IMG/VR virus record: IMGVR_UViG_3300006802_000545 | Span: 1-24,439 of that record | Origin: a virus | Reading direction: 5' to 3' (one strand) | Length of the DNA: 24,439 nt | Shown here: in pieces, positions 7,754-15,377 of the stretch | Layout: every line of letters begins with the position of its first letter | Numbering within the stretch: the stretch's first letter is position 1 | Position numbers and translations under genes: made by a program | Notes under the pieces: model-generated | Seen by the model: only the letters and a program-made list of their open reading frames with translations | Database searches by the model: none | What the model was told of the DNA's origin: nothing

Positions 7754-8575
7754 TTAGTAATTTTCACCATGAATATCATATACGTGCTTTTCAACTTTTT
7801 GCGTAAATTCAGGATCTTTGCCATAACGATCATCTTTCATCATTTCTTTAACATCATCCATACTAACTTTATTTCCTTCTATAACTGTTAAAGATGGTAT
7901 AGTTTTTTCCCCATAACTTTTACGAATTTTATTTAATGCAGATATAAATAATGCATTAGTAGATGCATTTGCTACAGCTTCTCTTTCTTCTGTTGTTATT
8001 GTGTTAGATTTATGAAATGCATTTAACCAATTATCCATGTTCTGTATAATTCCATCAGCATTACGTCCAAGTTTTTTTATTTCATCACTTCTTTTATATT
8101 GTATTTCTTGATCTATTAATCCTTGTTGTTTCATATAAAAATTAAACAAACGTTCTACAACTTCTTGCGACATGTTTTCTTCTTTTGCTATATCTAAAAA
8201 ATCTTGTGTCATATCATCTTTTTCTATTTCTTCAAAATTTTCTTCATCAATTTTTTTTATAAAATCAGTATTATATTTTCCATCTTTTGGAGCCTTATGT
8301 TTTCCCTGACTCATTTTTTCACGTAAATTGTTATAACTTTTTGTTAAAGCATCTACATCTACAGCGCCTTTTTTTTCATCCCAAAACTGTTCAGGTACAT
8401 CATCAGGTCTTTCAGTTTTTTCTGTTTTTACTTCTGGTTCTTTTTCGATATGAGGTGCTTCACTAACTGTTTCATCATCCAGCTTTTCTGGCTCTTCTGT
8501 GTTCCCCAATAATGGTTTATTTTCATCAATTTGTTCTTGAGATACTTCTTCACTTTTTGTTTCAGCATCAGCCAT
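7754..8575 (-). CDS. Capsid scaffolding protein
   Basis: This 273-residue, highly charged, mostly helical protein has an acidic disordered N-terminus (about 1-60), the VPEQFWDEKKGAVDVDALTKSY motif (about 60-81) and a C-terminal MMKDDRYGKDPEFTQKVEK motif (about 245-263). The last motif is the typical capsid-binding end of podoviral scaffold proteins. It nucleates procapsid assembly with the capsid protein and is removed before packaging (family knowledge). An AAAGGA eight bases upstream supports the ATG. It lies directly between the Bbp19-like gene and the capsid leader. Confidence 0.85.
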   Translation of the reverse strand: MADAETKSEEVSQEQIDENKPLLGNTEEPEKLDDETVSEAPHIEKEPEVKTEKTERPDDVPEQFWDEKKGAVDVDALTKSYNNLREKMSQGKHKAPKDGKYNTDFIKKIDEENFEEIEKDDMTQDFLDIAKEENMSQEVVERLFNFYMKQQGLIDQEIQYKRSDEIKKLGRNADGIIQNMDNWLNAFHKSNTITTEEREAVANASTNALFISALNKIRKSYGEKTIPSLTVIEGNKVSMDDVKEMMKDDRYGKDPEFTQKVEKHVYDIHGENY

Positions 8576-8590
8576 AGTTTTTTTCCTTTC

Positions 8591-8842
8591 TTATTTTCTA
8601 TTTTGGACACGATTAATTTTTTGTATAATTTCTCTAATGATAGAATTTTGTCCTTCTCTAAAATATCCATAACTAGGATCATCTCCTGGGACAAAAGTAG
8701 GTTGGTCTAAGGTACGTAATTTTAATAAATCTAATAATTCCTGACCATCTTTAGTTACAAAAACTTTAGCTACTAATAAGTCATCATCTGATATTGGTTG
8801 TTCTATAATTTCTGGCGCATCATTTAAACTATCCCATGACAT
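8591..8842 (-). CDS. Bbp19-like phage protein
   Basis: The 83-residue protein carries the FVTKDGQELLDLLKLRTL ... PTFVPGDDPSYGYFREGQNS pattern (about 28-68) that I recognise as the domain named after Bbp19 of Bordetella phage BPP-1. It is regularly encoded between portal and scaffold genes in podoviruses, and its exact function is not settled. The ATG overlaps the portal 3' end by 14 bases and is preceded by AGGAGG nine bases upstream, a strong site inside the portal coding sequence. Confidence 0.8.
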   Translation of the reverse strand: MSWDSLNDAPEIIEQPISDDDLLVAKVFVTKDGQELLDLLKLRTLDQPTFVPGDDPSYGYFREGQNSIIREIIQKINRVQNRK

Positions 8843-10418
8843 TTTCTGCTACCTCCTGTACTTGTTCATTACCTTGTTGTTGTGCTTGCATTGCTGTCTG
8901 TGTTAATTGTTGTACTATAGCTAATCTTTCTTGTTTACTATTTAATATACTTCCAGGTATTCCTAATTTATCTGCAATAAAATCTATAGCATTGTCTTGA
9001 TTAATTGCTACCTGTCCTATTTGTCCAACACCTTGAACAATTTGCATAAACTGTATTACGCTTTGCAAATCATCCATATTTTGTGCCTGGGCTAATGGGG
9101 ATTGAGGTACTACCTTTATAACTTTGCCATCAGCCTTCATTGGCATTTCAATAATTTTTTGTTCATCCATAACTTGCAGCACTCTCGTTACAATAGGAAT
9201 TAATGCCTCAGTAATTAAACGTCCAAATGCAGATCCTAAATTTTGTGCTAATTCTTTTTGCTTTGCTACAATTTCTGTAGCACTTCTTGCTGACATATCA
9301 TCTGGTGGCAGTCCGTCATCTAACAATTGTTTTTTAATACTATCTTGGAGATCTTTCATAGTGATTTGACCGACATTAAAGTCCGAGGATCTTTGTAAAG
9401 GTTGTAGGCTCGGACCTTGTGCGCCACCATTTGATGCAACAGATATAACACTCCCTGGTTTTATTTGTATATTTTGTGGATTTAATATTCCATCATCTTT
9501 AGCAGTATATACACCAGCTATAGCTAGACTTGCATTTTTAAGTATGTATTCTTTAGTTTTATTAAGAGTTTTTATATCGGAGATGCAAGACACTAATGGA
9601 CCTCTTCCCATTACTTCACCAGCAATCTTACTGTATCGACAAACTACCCAAGGAGTGTTTTCCATTTTACGATATACTAATTCACTTATCGTATTACCTT
9701 TTGTTGTTTTTTTATGTAATAAATGATAACAATACATTCCACTTTCAGGAACATATACTGTAGCTTCAATTAATTCTAAATCTTTGCTAGGATCATCATC
9801 AATATCTTTTTGTAATTCAGGAGGTATTACAGCATCTTTCCATTGTTGTGTAATAACAGATCCTCTCATTTTATGTCTTCTATAAACATTATCTACTCTA
9901 CCATACGGTCCTTCTTCTAATGCTACTAAGTATTGTGGTACAGCTTCAAAACGTATCGGTACTTCGTCATCTCCTGGTTGTATTAACATAACTCCAGTAC
10001 CTACAGCTAGATCCAATAACATTTCAGACATAGATAAATCAAAGTTTGTTTGACGTATCAATGTAAACATTTGCTCGGTATAAACATCTAATGCTGTTTG
10101 TAATTCTTGTTTTTGCTCATCTTCTAATTCTACTTTTGCATTATCCCCAACAATTAATCTACACCAATTCCTATAGGGAGGGAAAAGTGAGGACTGTAAC
10201 CTATTTGCGAACCTCTGTGTAGAATAAATTGCTGTGGAATCAAACACTCGTTTTGATTTGTTTTGCCCAGGAGTTCTTGTTTCATAATATCCAGAATATA
10301 AATTACGTTCTGGTAAAGCGTATTCATAACACTCTTCGTATATATCTCTCCAGTTTTCTTTTTTACTGTAAGCTTTTTCTGCTCTTTTATAAACTTCTTC
10401 TGCTGTAAGTCTTTCCAT
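8829..10418 (-). CDS. Portal (head-tail connector) protein
   Basis: This 529-residue protein is a T7-type portal (Bacteriophage head to tail connecting protein family). Visible marks are the N-terminal helical segment with DIYEECYEYALPERN (about 25-39), VFDSTAIYSTQRFANRLQSSLFPP (about 58-81), and DLAVGTGVMLI. A Gln-rich C-terminal tail follows (QQLTQTAMQAQQQGNEQ). Twelve copies would form the ring through which DNA enters and leaves the head and to which terminase docks. It lies between a small basic gene and the Bbp19-like gene, in normal synteny. An AGGA shortly before the ATG supports the start. Length is normal for the family, with no sign of truncation. Confidence 0.93.
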   Translation of the reverse strand: MERLTAEEVYKRAEKAYSKKENWRDIYEECYEYALPERNLYSGYYETRTPGQNKSKRVFDSTAIYSTQRFANRLQSSLFPPYRNWCRLIVGDNAKVELEDEQKQELQTALDVYTEQMFTLIRQTNFDLSMSEMLLDLAVGTGVMLIQPGDDEVPIRFEAVPQYLVALEEGPYGRVDNVYRRHKMRGSVITQQWKDAVIPPELQKDIDDDPSKDLELIEATVYVPESGMYCYHLLHKKTTKGNTISELVYRKMENTPWVVCRYSKIAGEVMGRGPLVSCISDIKTLNKTKEYILKNASLAIAGVYTAKDDGILNPQNIQIKPGSVISVASNGGAQGPSLQPLQRSSDFNVGQITMKDLQDSIKKQLLDDGLPPDDMSARSATEIVAKQKELAQNLGSAFGRLITEALIPIVTRVLQVMDEQKIIEMPMKADGKVIKVVPQSPLAQAQNMDDLQSVIQFMQIVQGVGQIGQVAINQDNAIDFIADKLGIPGSILNSKQERLAIVQQLTQTAMQAQQQGNEQVQEVAENVMG

Positions 10419-10419
10419 A

Positions 10420-10641
10420 TTATCCTAAAGAGTCTGTGCTACCTAATCCCTGAGAAGCATTTTCTCTTTCCTCAGATAAAAGCATACGTAATCCACCTTT
10501 ACGTCTTGCTCTCATTCTAGCTTGTAATTGTCTTTGTTTTGTTCTTTTTTCTTCAGCTATTCTTTTTCTCTCAGCCTCTTGATTATCGTCTATCCTTCTT
10601 GACGGTGCTGCTATTTTTGGTTTTGAAAAAAATCCACCCAT
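10420..10641 (-). CDS. Small Arg/Lys-rich protein upstream of portal
   Basis: The 73-residue protein starts MGGFFSKPKIAAPSRR. A central charged helix of alternating Glu/Arg/Lys (about 23-50) follows, then KGGLRMLLSEERENASQGLG at about 48-67. I know no function; short proteins of this look often precede the portal gene in marine podoviruses. GGAAGG nine bases before the ATG and the exact abutment to the previous stop support it. It may be a minor virion protein, but that is a guess from position. Confidence 0.65.
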   Translation of the reverse strand: MGGFFSKPKIAAPSRRIDDNQEAERKRIAEEKRTKQRQLQARMRARRKGGLRMLLSEERENASQGLGSTDSLG

Positions 10642-11124
10642 TTAATATAACCTTCCGTAACAATAATAGTTTTCTTTGATTGGCGAATAATTCATTAACA
10701 AACCCTCACGTTTAAATTTTGCATACTCTGCATACCTTATAGCACGTTGATTATGCTCATGTACATACATTTGCAGTCTATGTAGTCCCATAATAGAACC
10801 AATCCCAAGAAATATGTGTTTTGTATTCCGTAAAAACGGTACTGCTTTGGTACGAATATCGACATCTACTAACATCCATGCCTCTGCTACACCTTGCCAT
10901 AACGGTATAAAACCAAAACAAACAGTAGGTTTATCATATACGGTTATCGTAGCCGAGTATCCCATTCTTGATTGTGCAACAAACCAATTTTTATAATCCA
11001 TCATATTGTCCATTAAATTTTGTTGAAATGGATCTAATGATAAAAAATTTATATGATGAGATGAAAAGGGTATTGCCCTAGCATATTCTGGTAAACTTTC
11101 TCTTATTAATCTATTAAAAGACAT
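10642..11124 (-). CDS. GNAT-like acetyltransferase-fold phage protein (T7 gp13-like)
   Basis: This protein has about 160 residues starting MSFNRLIRESLPEYARAI. The alternation of strands and helices, an FGFIPLWQGVAEAWMLVD segment (about 70-87) and a LHRLQMYVHEHNQRAIRYAEY helix (about 115-135) resemble GNAT-fold proteins. This type is widespread in podoviruses and related to the family of T7 gp13 (DUF2833-like). Whether it still acetylates anything is unknown; T7 gp13 is needed for virion assembly. I choose the ATG rather than an adjacent upstream TTG. It overlaps the terminase 3' end by 11 bases. Confidence 0.65.
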   Translation of the reverse strand: MSFNRLIRESLPEYARAIPFSSHHINFLSLDPFQQNLMDNMMDYKNWFVAQSRMGYSATITVYDKPTVCFGFIPLWQGVAEAWMLVDVDIRTKAVPFLRNTKHIFLGIGSIMGLHRLQMYVHEHNQRAIRYAEYAKFKREGLLMNYSPIKENYYCYGRLY

Positions 11125-12667
11125 CAAAATCTAACTTTGCTATATTTATACCACCGTAATTTTTACGGTTAGATCCATGTACTAATCGTTTATGTTCACC
11201 ACCACCCAGTAATAAATAACCAAAAGCATCACCAATGTGTGAGTGCATATTTTTATTAGGTGCATCTCTGAACCTATCTGTTCCTCCTGATATACCGACA
11301 CGTTTAAAGTGATATCCACCAGCTAATGATTTTATTAATCTTCTACATCTAGCATCAATACGTAGTGCAGACTCACCATCTACCATTCTAGTCATTGGCA
11401 TAGCACCAGCCTCTCTACGTACTTTGAAATCGTTACTAGCTGTAGGTCTAGCATTTAAACCTATACTACGTAAATGATCAAAGCTGGTTACTTCAAATAT
11501 CTGATCTCTAGCACTACCAGCTGGATCTCCCCATATAATCGGTTCCATGTTTTCAAACCTGGTATTTAATTCATACAATAACATCTGAGCAAAACGTTCT
11601 AGTCCCATATCCTCAGATACTAATTCATGTAAGATATGCCATTTACCTGATGCAAAACGTTGCCCAAACACGCAAGCTGGTGTTAATCCAAAGTCTATAC
11701 CAACTTGTATTGGTAATTCTTTATTAGGCTCTATCTGATCATCTACCATTGATGACGCATCAAACTCTTGCCATACAGATTTACCTTCTTTTACATATAC
11801 ATATTGTCCACCAACATAGCAGCGCAACCAGTCTAATTCTTTACCACCTAGCTGTTGTTCATAATATCCTGGAGGTAAGTTTTTTATATTTTCTGCTTTA
11901 TCATTAGGTATCCAATATTTACCACCAGCCTGAATAGCATCTTCCTGGTATCCTACTTCAGACATTCCACCTGGCTGTCTGTAAAAATTCCATTTAAATT
12001 TACCTTTAATCGGTTCCTTTTCAGCTAATGTATGCCACCAGGAATCTGAATCTGGAGGGTTAGTATCTGCCCAGATCCCTCTCCAAGCGCAACCACCATT
12101 AGCTTTAGTAGGAAAACGTCCTACTCGGTGCGTTAATCCTTGTACAATAGATAAAGGTAATTCTCTTGCTTCATTTACCCAGGCACCAGTTAGTTCTAAG
12201 GATAATAATTTACGTACATCTTTTGGTTGATCTAATGCCAGAAATATAACTTCGCAATCAATACCAGCTATATCTCCTCTCGGTGGTAATTTTAAGTGAT
12301 GCGTTAGAGGAGGGGACCAGCGCATAGATCCCCATTGATTTTCAGGAAATATCTCTAACCATGTTTTTATAGTAGTAGTACGTAATTCAGGATAACTGTT
12401 TCGTACTACAACAAAACGTGAGTATTTAATATTATCTATAGGACTAGCTACTTGTTTTACAGCACGTAGCATAATTTCAGATGCACAAGCATAAGACTTC
12501 CCTGATCCTACAGGACCTAATATGCCACGAAAAAATGCATCATCATGTAAAAAGTTCCATACCGTAGGTTGATTACTAAAATCCAGATTTAATCCATGTA
12601 TAGGATCTTGTTTCTGGATCCGTTTCTTACGGTTAGTGGTATCTCTCGCTTGTTGTCTTCTCGCCAT
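11114..12667 (-). CDS. terL: Terminase large subunit
   Basis: The 517-residue protein has a complete two-domain terminase. The ATPase carries Walker A GPVGSGKS at 51-58, a hydrophobic strand VIFLALD around 140-146 and the catalytic acidic patch GAWVNEAREL at 161-170. The nuclease carries the three acidic sites IDFGLTP (D325), WGDPAG (D381) and HIGDAFGY (D480). It pumps DNA into the procapsid through the portal and cuts the concatemer. The start overlaps the preceding HTH gene by 35 bases and lacks a strong ribosome binding site, so it may depend on coupling. Unlike in most phages, four genes separate it from the small subunit. Confidence 0.93.
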   Translation of the reverse strand: MARRQQARDTTNRKKRIQKQDPIHGLNLDFSNQPTVWNFLHDDAFFRGILGPVGSGKSYACASEIMLRAVKQVASPIDNIKYSRFVVVRNSYPELRTTTIKTWLEIFPENQWGSMRWSPPLTHHLKLPPRGDIAGIDCEVIFLALDQPKDVRKLLSLELTGAWVNEARELPLSIVQGLTHRVGRFPTKANGGCAWRGIWADTNPPDSDSWWHTLAEKEPIKGKFKWNFYRQPGGMSEVGYQEDAIQAGGKYWIPNDKAENIKNLPPGYYEQQLGGKELDWLRCYVGGQYVYVKEGKSVWQEFDASSMVDDQIEPNKELPIQVGIDFGLTPACVFGQRFASGKWHILHELVSEDMGLERFAQMLLYELNTRFENMEPIIWGDPAGSARDQIFEVTSFDHLRSIGLNARPTASNDFKVRREAGAMPMTRMVDGESALRIDARCRRLIKSLAGGYHFKRVGISGGTDRFRDAPNKNMHSHIGDAFGYLLLGGGEHKRLVHGSNRKNYGGINIAKLDFDVF

Positions 12668-12872
12668 TTTCTATTTCTATAACCTCTATTTCATGTCCTA
12701 GTGCGTGGAAAATTTTATCTACTGTCATAAAATTACCAGCAGTAATACCAGCCTCTATATTCCCTACAGTCGTTACGCTAATATCACATAATTCAGCTAG
12801 ATCTGATTGTGTTAGTCCTTTTGCCATTCGTAATTCTGCTATTATACTTTGGTGCCAATATTTTCTTTTCAT
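12633..12872 (-). CDS. XRE/HipB-like helix-turn-helix regulator
   Basis: About 79 residues with a classic Cro/CI-type HTH: ELRMAKGLTQSDLAELCDISVTTVGNIEAG. The tail VDKIFHALGHEIEVIEIE resembles small HipB-type DNA-binding antitoxins. No toxin partner is encoded next to it. I use the ATG at 12872, which forms an ATGA overlap with the PP-loop gene; a GTG three codons earlier is also possible. A protein this size would bind DNA as a dimer and might repress an operon. A regulator encoded between terminase subunits is unusual and may control the small cargo block or a lysis-lysogeny choice. Confidence 0.8.
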   Translation of the reverse strand: MKRKYWHQSIIAELRMAKGLTQSDLAELCDISVTTVGNIEAGITAGNFMTVDKIFHALGHEIEVIEIENGEKTTSERYH

Positions 12873-13654
12873 ACTCCACACATCCCTTCATCACATATAT
12901 CATTAAACATATCCATTTGGTCTTTGTTAGGATCTAAATCTATATCCTTCAATGGTCTGCACTCCTTATGCAAATAAGCCTGATATCTATCATCACGCAT
13001 TTTATGTCGTATTTTTTCATCAAACTTAACTGCATTGTTAAACATAACTGGTTGCAATTCCTTCATTTTTCGCCACTCCATATTAGATTGAAATGGACAA
13101 AAATAACAAGCAGACCTTTGCGGCAATGTATATCCATTTCTTTCTATCCAAGCTAAACAATCTCCTCTATTGTATTGTTTATCAAATATTAAAGGATATT
13201 CATTTGTTATCCACTTTTCTGTGTTCTCTGTTGCTCTTTGCATCTCATCTCTTGATATACCCATCAACATAGATACTTTAAAATCTACTGGTATTCTTTG
13301 ATACTTTTTTAACCCTGATAACTCTCTAATCTTTTTAATAATAGGAGTTATTTTGTATTCTCTAGTGCATTGCCTTCTACCAAAACCTACCACACCAGTT
13401 TCTAAATCTAATATATAAACTGGTAACTTCACAAAAGGGTCGTTTAAACTATCTTCACCTAAATCACCTCCTGTAACTATATGTATTGGATAACTTACAA
13501 GTTTTTTTAACTTATATAAATAATCATAAACATAATCTGGTTCTGCTTGTGTGTCAGAAAAAATAGCACAATCAACCATAGGCACTTCCCCTTTCTCTAT
13601 CATTAATGCTAATGTACTGCTTTGTACTCCAGCACCTAAAGATAATACTCTCAT
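12869..13654 (-). CDS. PP-loop ATPase, PAPS reductase/DndC-type
   Basis: The 261-residue protein has an N-terminal PP-loop (MRVLSLGAGVQSSTLALM, residues 1-18) and FSDTQAEPD (32-40), as in adenine-nucleotide alpha hydrolases of COG0175. Further motifs are RRQCTREYKI (93-102), SACYFCPF (181-188) and a C-terminal CDEGMCGV. The four cysteines C96, C183, C186 and C232 could hold an Fe-S cluster as in DndC, whereas the CysH-type C-terminal ECGxH motif of true PAPS reductases is absent. Likely chemistry is ATP-dependent adenylation with sulfur or amide transfer to a nucleotide or nucleic acid; the substrate is unknown. It is translated after a zinc-ribbon gene (ATGA overlap) and before an HTH gene. 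Confidence 0.8.
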   Translation of the reverse strand: MRVLSLGAGVQSSTLALMIEKGEVPMVDCAIFSDTQAEPDYVYDYLYKLKKLVSYPIHIVTGGDLGEDSLNDPFVKLPVYILDLETGVVGFGRRQCTREYKITPIIKKIRELSGLKKYQRIPVDFKVSMLMGISRDEMQRATENTEKWITNEYPLIFDKQYNRGDCLAWIERNGYTLPQRSACYFCPFQSNMEWRKMKELQPVMFNNAVKFDEKIRHKMRDDRYQAYLHKECRPLKDIDLDPNKDQMDMFNDICDEGMCGV

Positions 13655-13827
13655 TTTTTACTCCTAAAAAATTGATAACAGTCTTCACAATAGAACTTAA
13701 ATTTATAATAATGCTCTGCAACTTTATCTGGTCCACAAACAGAACAATGCTTAAAATGCAAAAAATTCTTCCAAAAATTTTCAGCTTTGTGTACGAATGT
13801 TGTTTGTTGTTTTTTCTTTTTGCTCAT
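13651..13827 (-). CDS. Zinc-ribbon microprotein, 58 residues
   Basis: Manual translation gives 58 residues starting MSKKKKQQTTFVHKAENF and ending YQFFRSKK. Two CxxC pairs (C28-x2-C31 and C47-x2-C50), 15 residues apart, make a typical small zinc ribbon. The N-terminus is strongly basic, which suits binding nucleic acid. The TGA overlaps the ATG of the PP-loop gene, so the two are probably made together. The start overlaps the preceding small gene by 47 bases. I do not recognise a family. Conservation of the four cysteines and the coupled junction make it convincing despite its length. Confidence 0.7.
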   Translation of the reverse strand: MSKKKKQQTTFVHKAENFWKNFLHFKHCSVCGPDKVAEHYYKFKFYCEDCYQFFRSKK

Positions 13828-13954
13828 TATCTACCTTAATAATTTTATATTTAAGATCACCGTCCCTCATCCTACAAAATAAAAAATCATGTAACTCATC
13901 TAGTTTTGGTTTACGGTTCGCAACTAAAGTTATAATAATTTCGTAATTTCTCAC
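13781..13954 (-). CDS. Small protein of unknown function, 57 residues
   Basis: The minus strand encodes 57 residues from a GTG that overlaps the terminase small subunit stop (GTGA). It begins MRNYEIIITLVANRKPKLDE. A beta strand (YEIIITLV), a helix (LDELHDFLFCRM) and a second strand (LKYKIIKV) suggest a small alpha/beta fold. There is no clear ribosome binding site beyond a purine-rich AAGAAAAG, and the last part overlaps the zinc-ribbon gene in another frame. I know no family. Gene-like amino-acid content and the coupled start are the only evidence. Confidence 0.5.
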   Translation of the reverse strand: MRNYEIIITLVANRKPKLDELHDFLFCRMRDGDLKYKIIKVDNEQKEKTTNNIRTQS

Positions 13955-14343
13955 TTTTCTTCTACCTTTACATCTTTGGCATCTGGTCCTGTAATATTAA
14001 TACCTATCACCGAAGGTCTTTTGTCTTCAGCAACATCATCTAATAATCCATGATGCTTTGACAATAATCGCAGCGCTCCTAATTTATCATGCATTTCTAT
14101 CTCAATACTGGTGCCGTATTTACCAGGAGTCGCTTTAACCTTTTTGATCCCTTTCTTGGCTCGACTCGGTAAGGTATTAGAGTCATGTAAATGGACTTGT
14201 CCTTTGTCATCCCAACTAATAGCATCTGTTATTTCGCTACCAGCAATAGCTTCTAACTCATGTAGGACCTTATCCTTATCAGCCTCGGAGCCTTGTTTTA
14301 ATATCTGCCTAGCTTTACGGATTTTTATAATATCTTTCGTCAT
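13951..14343 (-). CDS. Terminase small subunit-like protein
   Basis: The 130-residue protein has the C-terminal pattern of Terminase_2-type small subunits: GSEITDAISWDDKGQVHLHD (about 35-54), a linker with AKKGIKKVKATPGKYGTSI, then EIEMHDKLGALRLLSKHHGL (81-100). The last corresponds to the conserved 'DKLxALxLLGKHLGL' end. The N-terminal HTH seen in longer members is short or missing. The protein would recognise phage DNA at the packaging site and regulate the large subunit. AAGGA eight bases before the ATG supports the start inside the DUF3310 gene (29-base overlap). Call based on motif memory and distance to terL. Confidence 0.72.
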   Translation of the reverse strand: MTKDIIKIRKARQILKQGSEADKDKVLHELEAIAGSEITDAISWDDKGQVHLHDSNTLPSRAKKGIKKVKATPGKYGTSIEIEMHDKLGALRLLSKHHGLLDDVAEDKRPSVIGINITGPDAKDVKVEEK

Positions 14344-14647
14344 CTGCTACATCCTTAATTAACTCTTCTAGATACCAACGTGCTTTGCGTAAGTCTTCTA
14401 CAGGACTTGTTTTATATCGGTACCTCATAGTGTATTTCATAATATTGCCTCGTAGATAGCCCTGGTATTCGTCTTTGGTCATAGAGTTTTTGATTACGTC
14501 TATAGCCTCCCAGTCTGTTTGCCTGTAGTGCGAAGGTTTTTCTACAGGATCATGTTCTAAAATTTTGTGAGAACCCCCTATACAGGAACGCTGGGGGGTG
14601 GGGGGACCAGGGGTGTGTCTATTTTTTTTGCGTGTTGTGTCTGTCAT
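14315..14647 (-). CDS. DUF3310 (SaV-like) nucleotide-kinase-type protein
   Basis: The 110-residue protein contains the DUF3310 pattern from residue 33: DPVEKPSHYRQ, then EAIDVIKNSMTKDEYQGYLRGNI (with LRGN-x-x-KY) and EDLRKARWYLEELIKD. DUF3310 proteins are widespread in phages near replication genes and are sometimes annotated as nucleotide kinases; the activity is not established. The first 32 residues are a poorly structured Pro/Arg-rich extension encoded by an unusual C-rich stretch (see 14593-14613). No good ribosome binding site precedes the ATG, so the true start could be nearer the domain at a non-ATG codon. Confidence 0.85.
   Translation of the reverse strand: MTDTTRKKNRHTPGPPTPQRSCIGGSHKILEHDPVEKPSHYRQTDWEAIDVIKNSMTKDEYQGYLRGNIMKYTMRYRYKTSPVEDLRKARWYLEELIKDVADDERYYKNP
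14593..14613 (+). repeat. G-rich tract
   Basis: The plus strand has six Gs, one T, six Gs, ACCA and four Gs inside the N-terminal part of the DUF3310 gene, in an otherwise AT-rich genome. Only three G-runs are present, so a standard four-tract quadruplex is not certain, although two-layer forms are possible. It lies on the template strand for the leftward genes. Confidence 0.6.
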
Positions 14648-14678
14648 AATGCATCCGAACGTTTAGGTTATGTAAATA

Positions 14679-15377
14679 TTAGTCTAATCCTGACTTTTTG
14701 GCTACCTCTTTTATTGTTAATGGGATCTTACCTTCATCCTTTAGCATTTTAATAGTCAATGCTACTGTGCTTTCCAGGATTTGCTGTGGTAATATACCCT
14801 TGTCATATAGGTATTCAGCGTCAATAAGGTAGTTATCTGGTATTTTATGGACAGAACTTGCCTGTTCAATTCCTGTACAAAATGCTTGTGCGATACTGTA
14901 AATGAGGTTTTTTCGTTGTGCCAATCCCTTTAAATCCCTACTTTTATGTGTAACAGGTTGTTTGTCCTCTGGAAACTCCTCAGCTACCTTTGGTCTTGGC
15001 GCATAGAACTGTTCCATACTTGGTAGTTTAGTCTTCTTACCTTCATATAATACCTGGTATCTATTAGTAGCATACTTAGATTTCCTGGGCTTTCCTTTGA
15101 GCCTGTAATCTCTTTTCTGTAGCTTCCTGATGTATCCTAACTTGATTAACCTGGAAACATGAAATGAAACTGTTTTAGGAGTCCTGGATACATGTCGTCC
15201 AAGTGTGATCCTAGATGGAAAGCAGATCCCATACTTATTAGTATGTAGACATATTGCTCCTAGCACTCTTAATGTTGTAGCGTGTAGGAAATCATCCTGT
15301 ATTGCTCTTGCTGGTAGCACAGAATATAACCTGGTTTCTGGTTTAGATTGCACTATAACTGGCTTGGTACTTCTCAA
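14679..15377 (-). CDS. Winged-helix replication initiator-like protein
   Basis: The 232-residue protein has a winged helix-turn-helix at about residues 32-90. Its recognition part is PSRITLGRHVSRTPKTVSFH and its wing is KLGYIRKLQKRD, of the HTH_36 type found in phage and plasmid initiators (lambda O / DnaD-like role). The C-terminal half is helical and may bind the helicase or primase. It is two genes downstream of the primase-helicase, which supports a role in opening the origin. The start is TTG, supported by GAGG seven bases upstream and the TTGA overlap with the previous stop; no ATG occurs before residue 120. Function is inferred. Confidence 0.7.
   Translation of the reverse strand: MRSTKPVIVQSKPETRLYSVLPARAIQDDFLHATTLRVLGAICLHTNKYGICFPSRITLGRHVSRTPKTVSFHVSRLIKLGYIRKLQKRDYRLKGKPRKSKYATNRYQVLYEGKKTKLPSMEQFYAPRPKVAEEFPEDKQPVTHKSRDLKGLAQRKNLIYSIAQAFCTGIEQASSVHKIPDNYLIDAEYLYDKGILPQQILESTVALTIKMLKDEGKIPLTIKEVAKKSGLD

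Noticed and set aside
8428-8694. 88-codon minus-strand frame spanning the scaffold and Bbp19-like genes
   Set aside because: It overlaps two well-supported genes in another frame and its Lys-rich product reflects A-rich codons of the scaffold.
12633-12872. HipB-type toxin-antitoxin pair
   Set aside because: Only the HTH half is present; neither neighbour resembles a HipA kinase or a RelE-type toxin.
14593-14613. Canonical four-tract G-quadruplex
   Set aside because: Only three separate G-runs are present within a normal loop distance; kept only as a G-rich tract.
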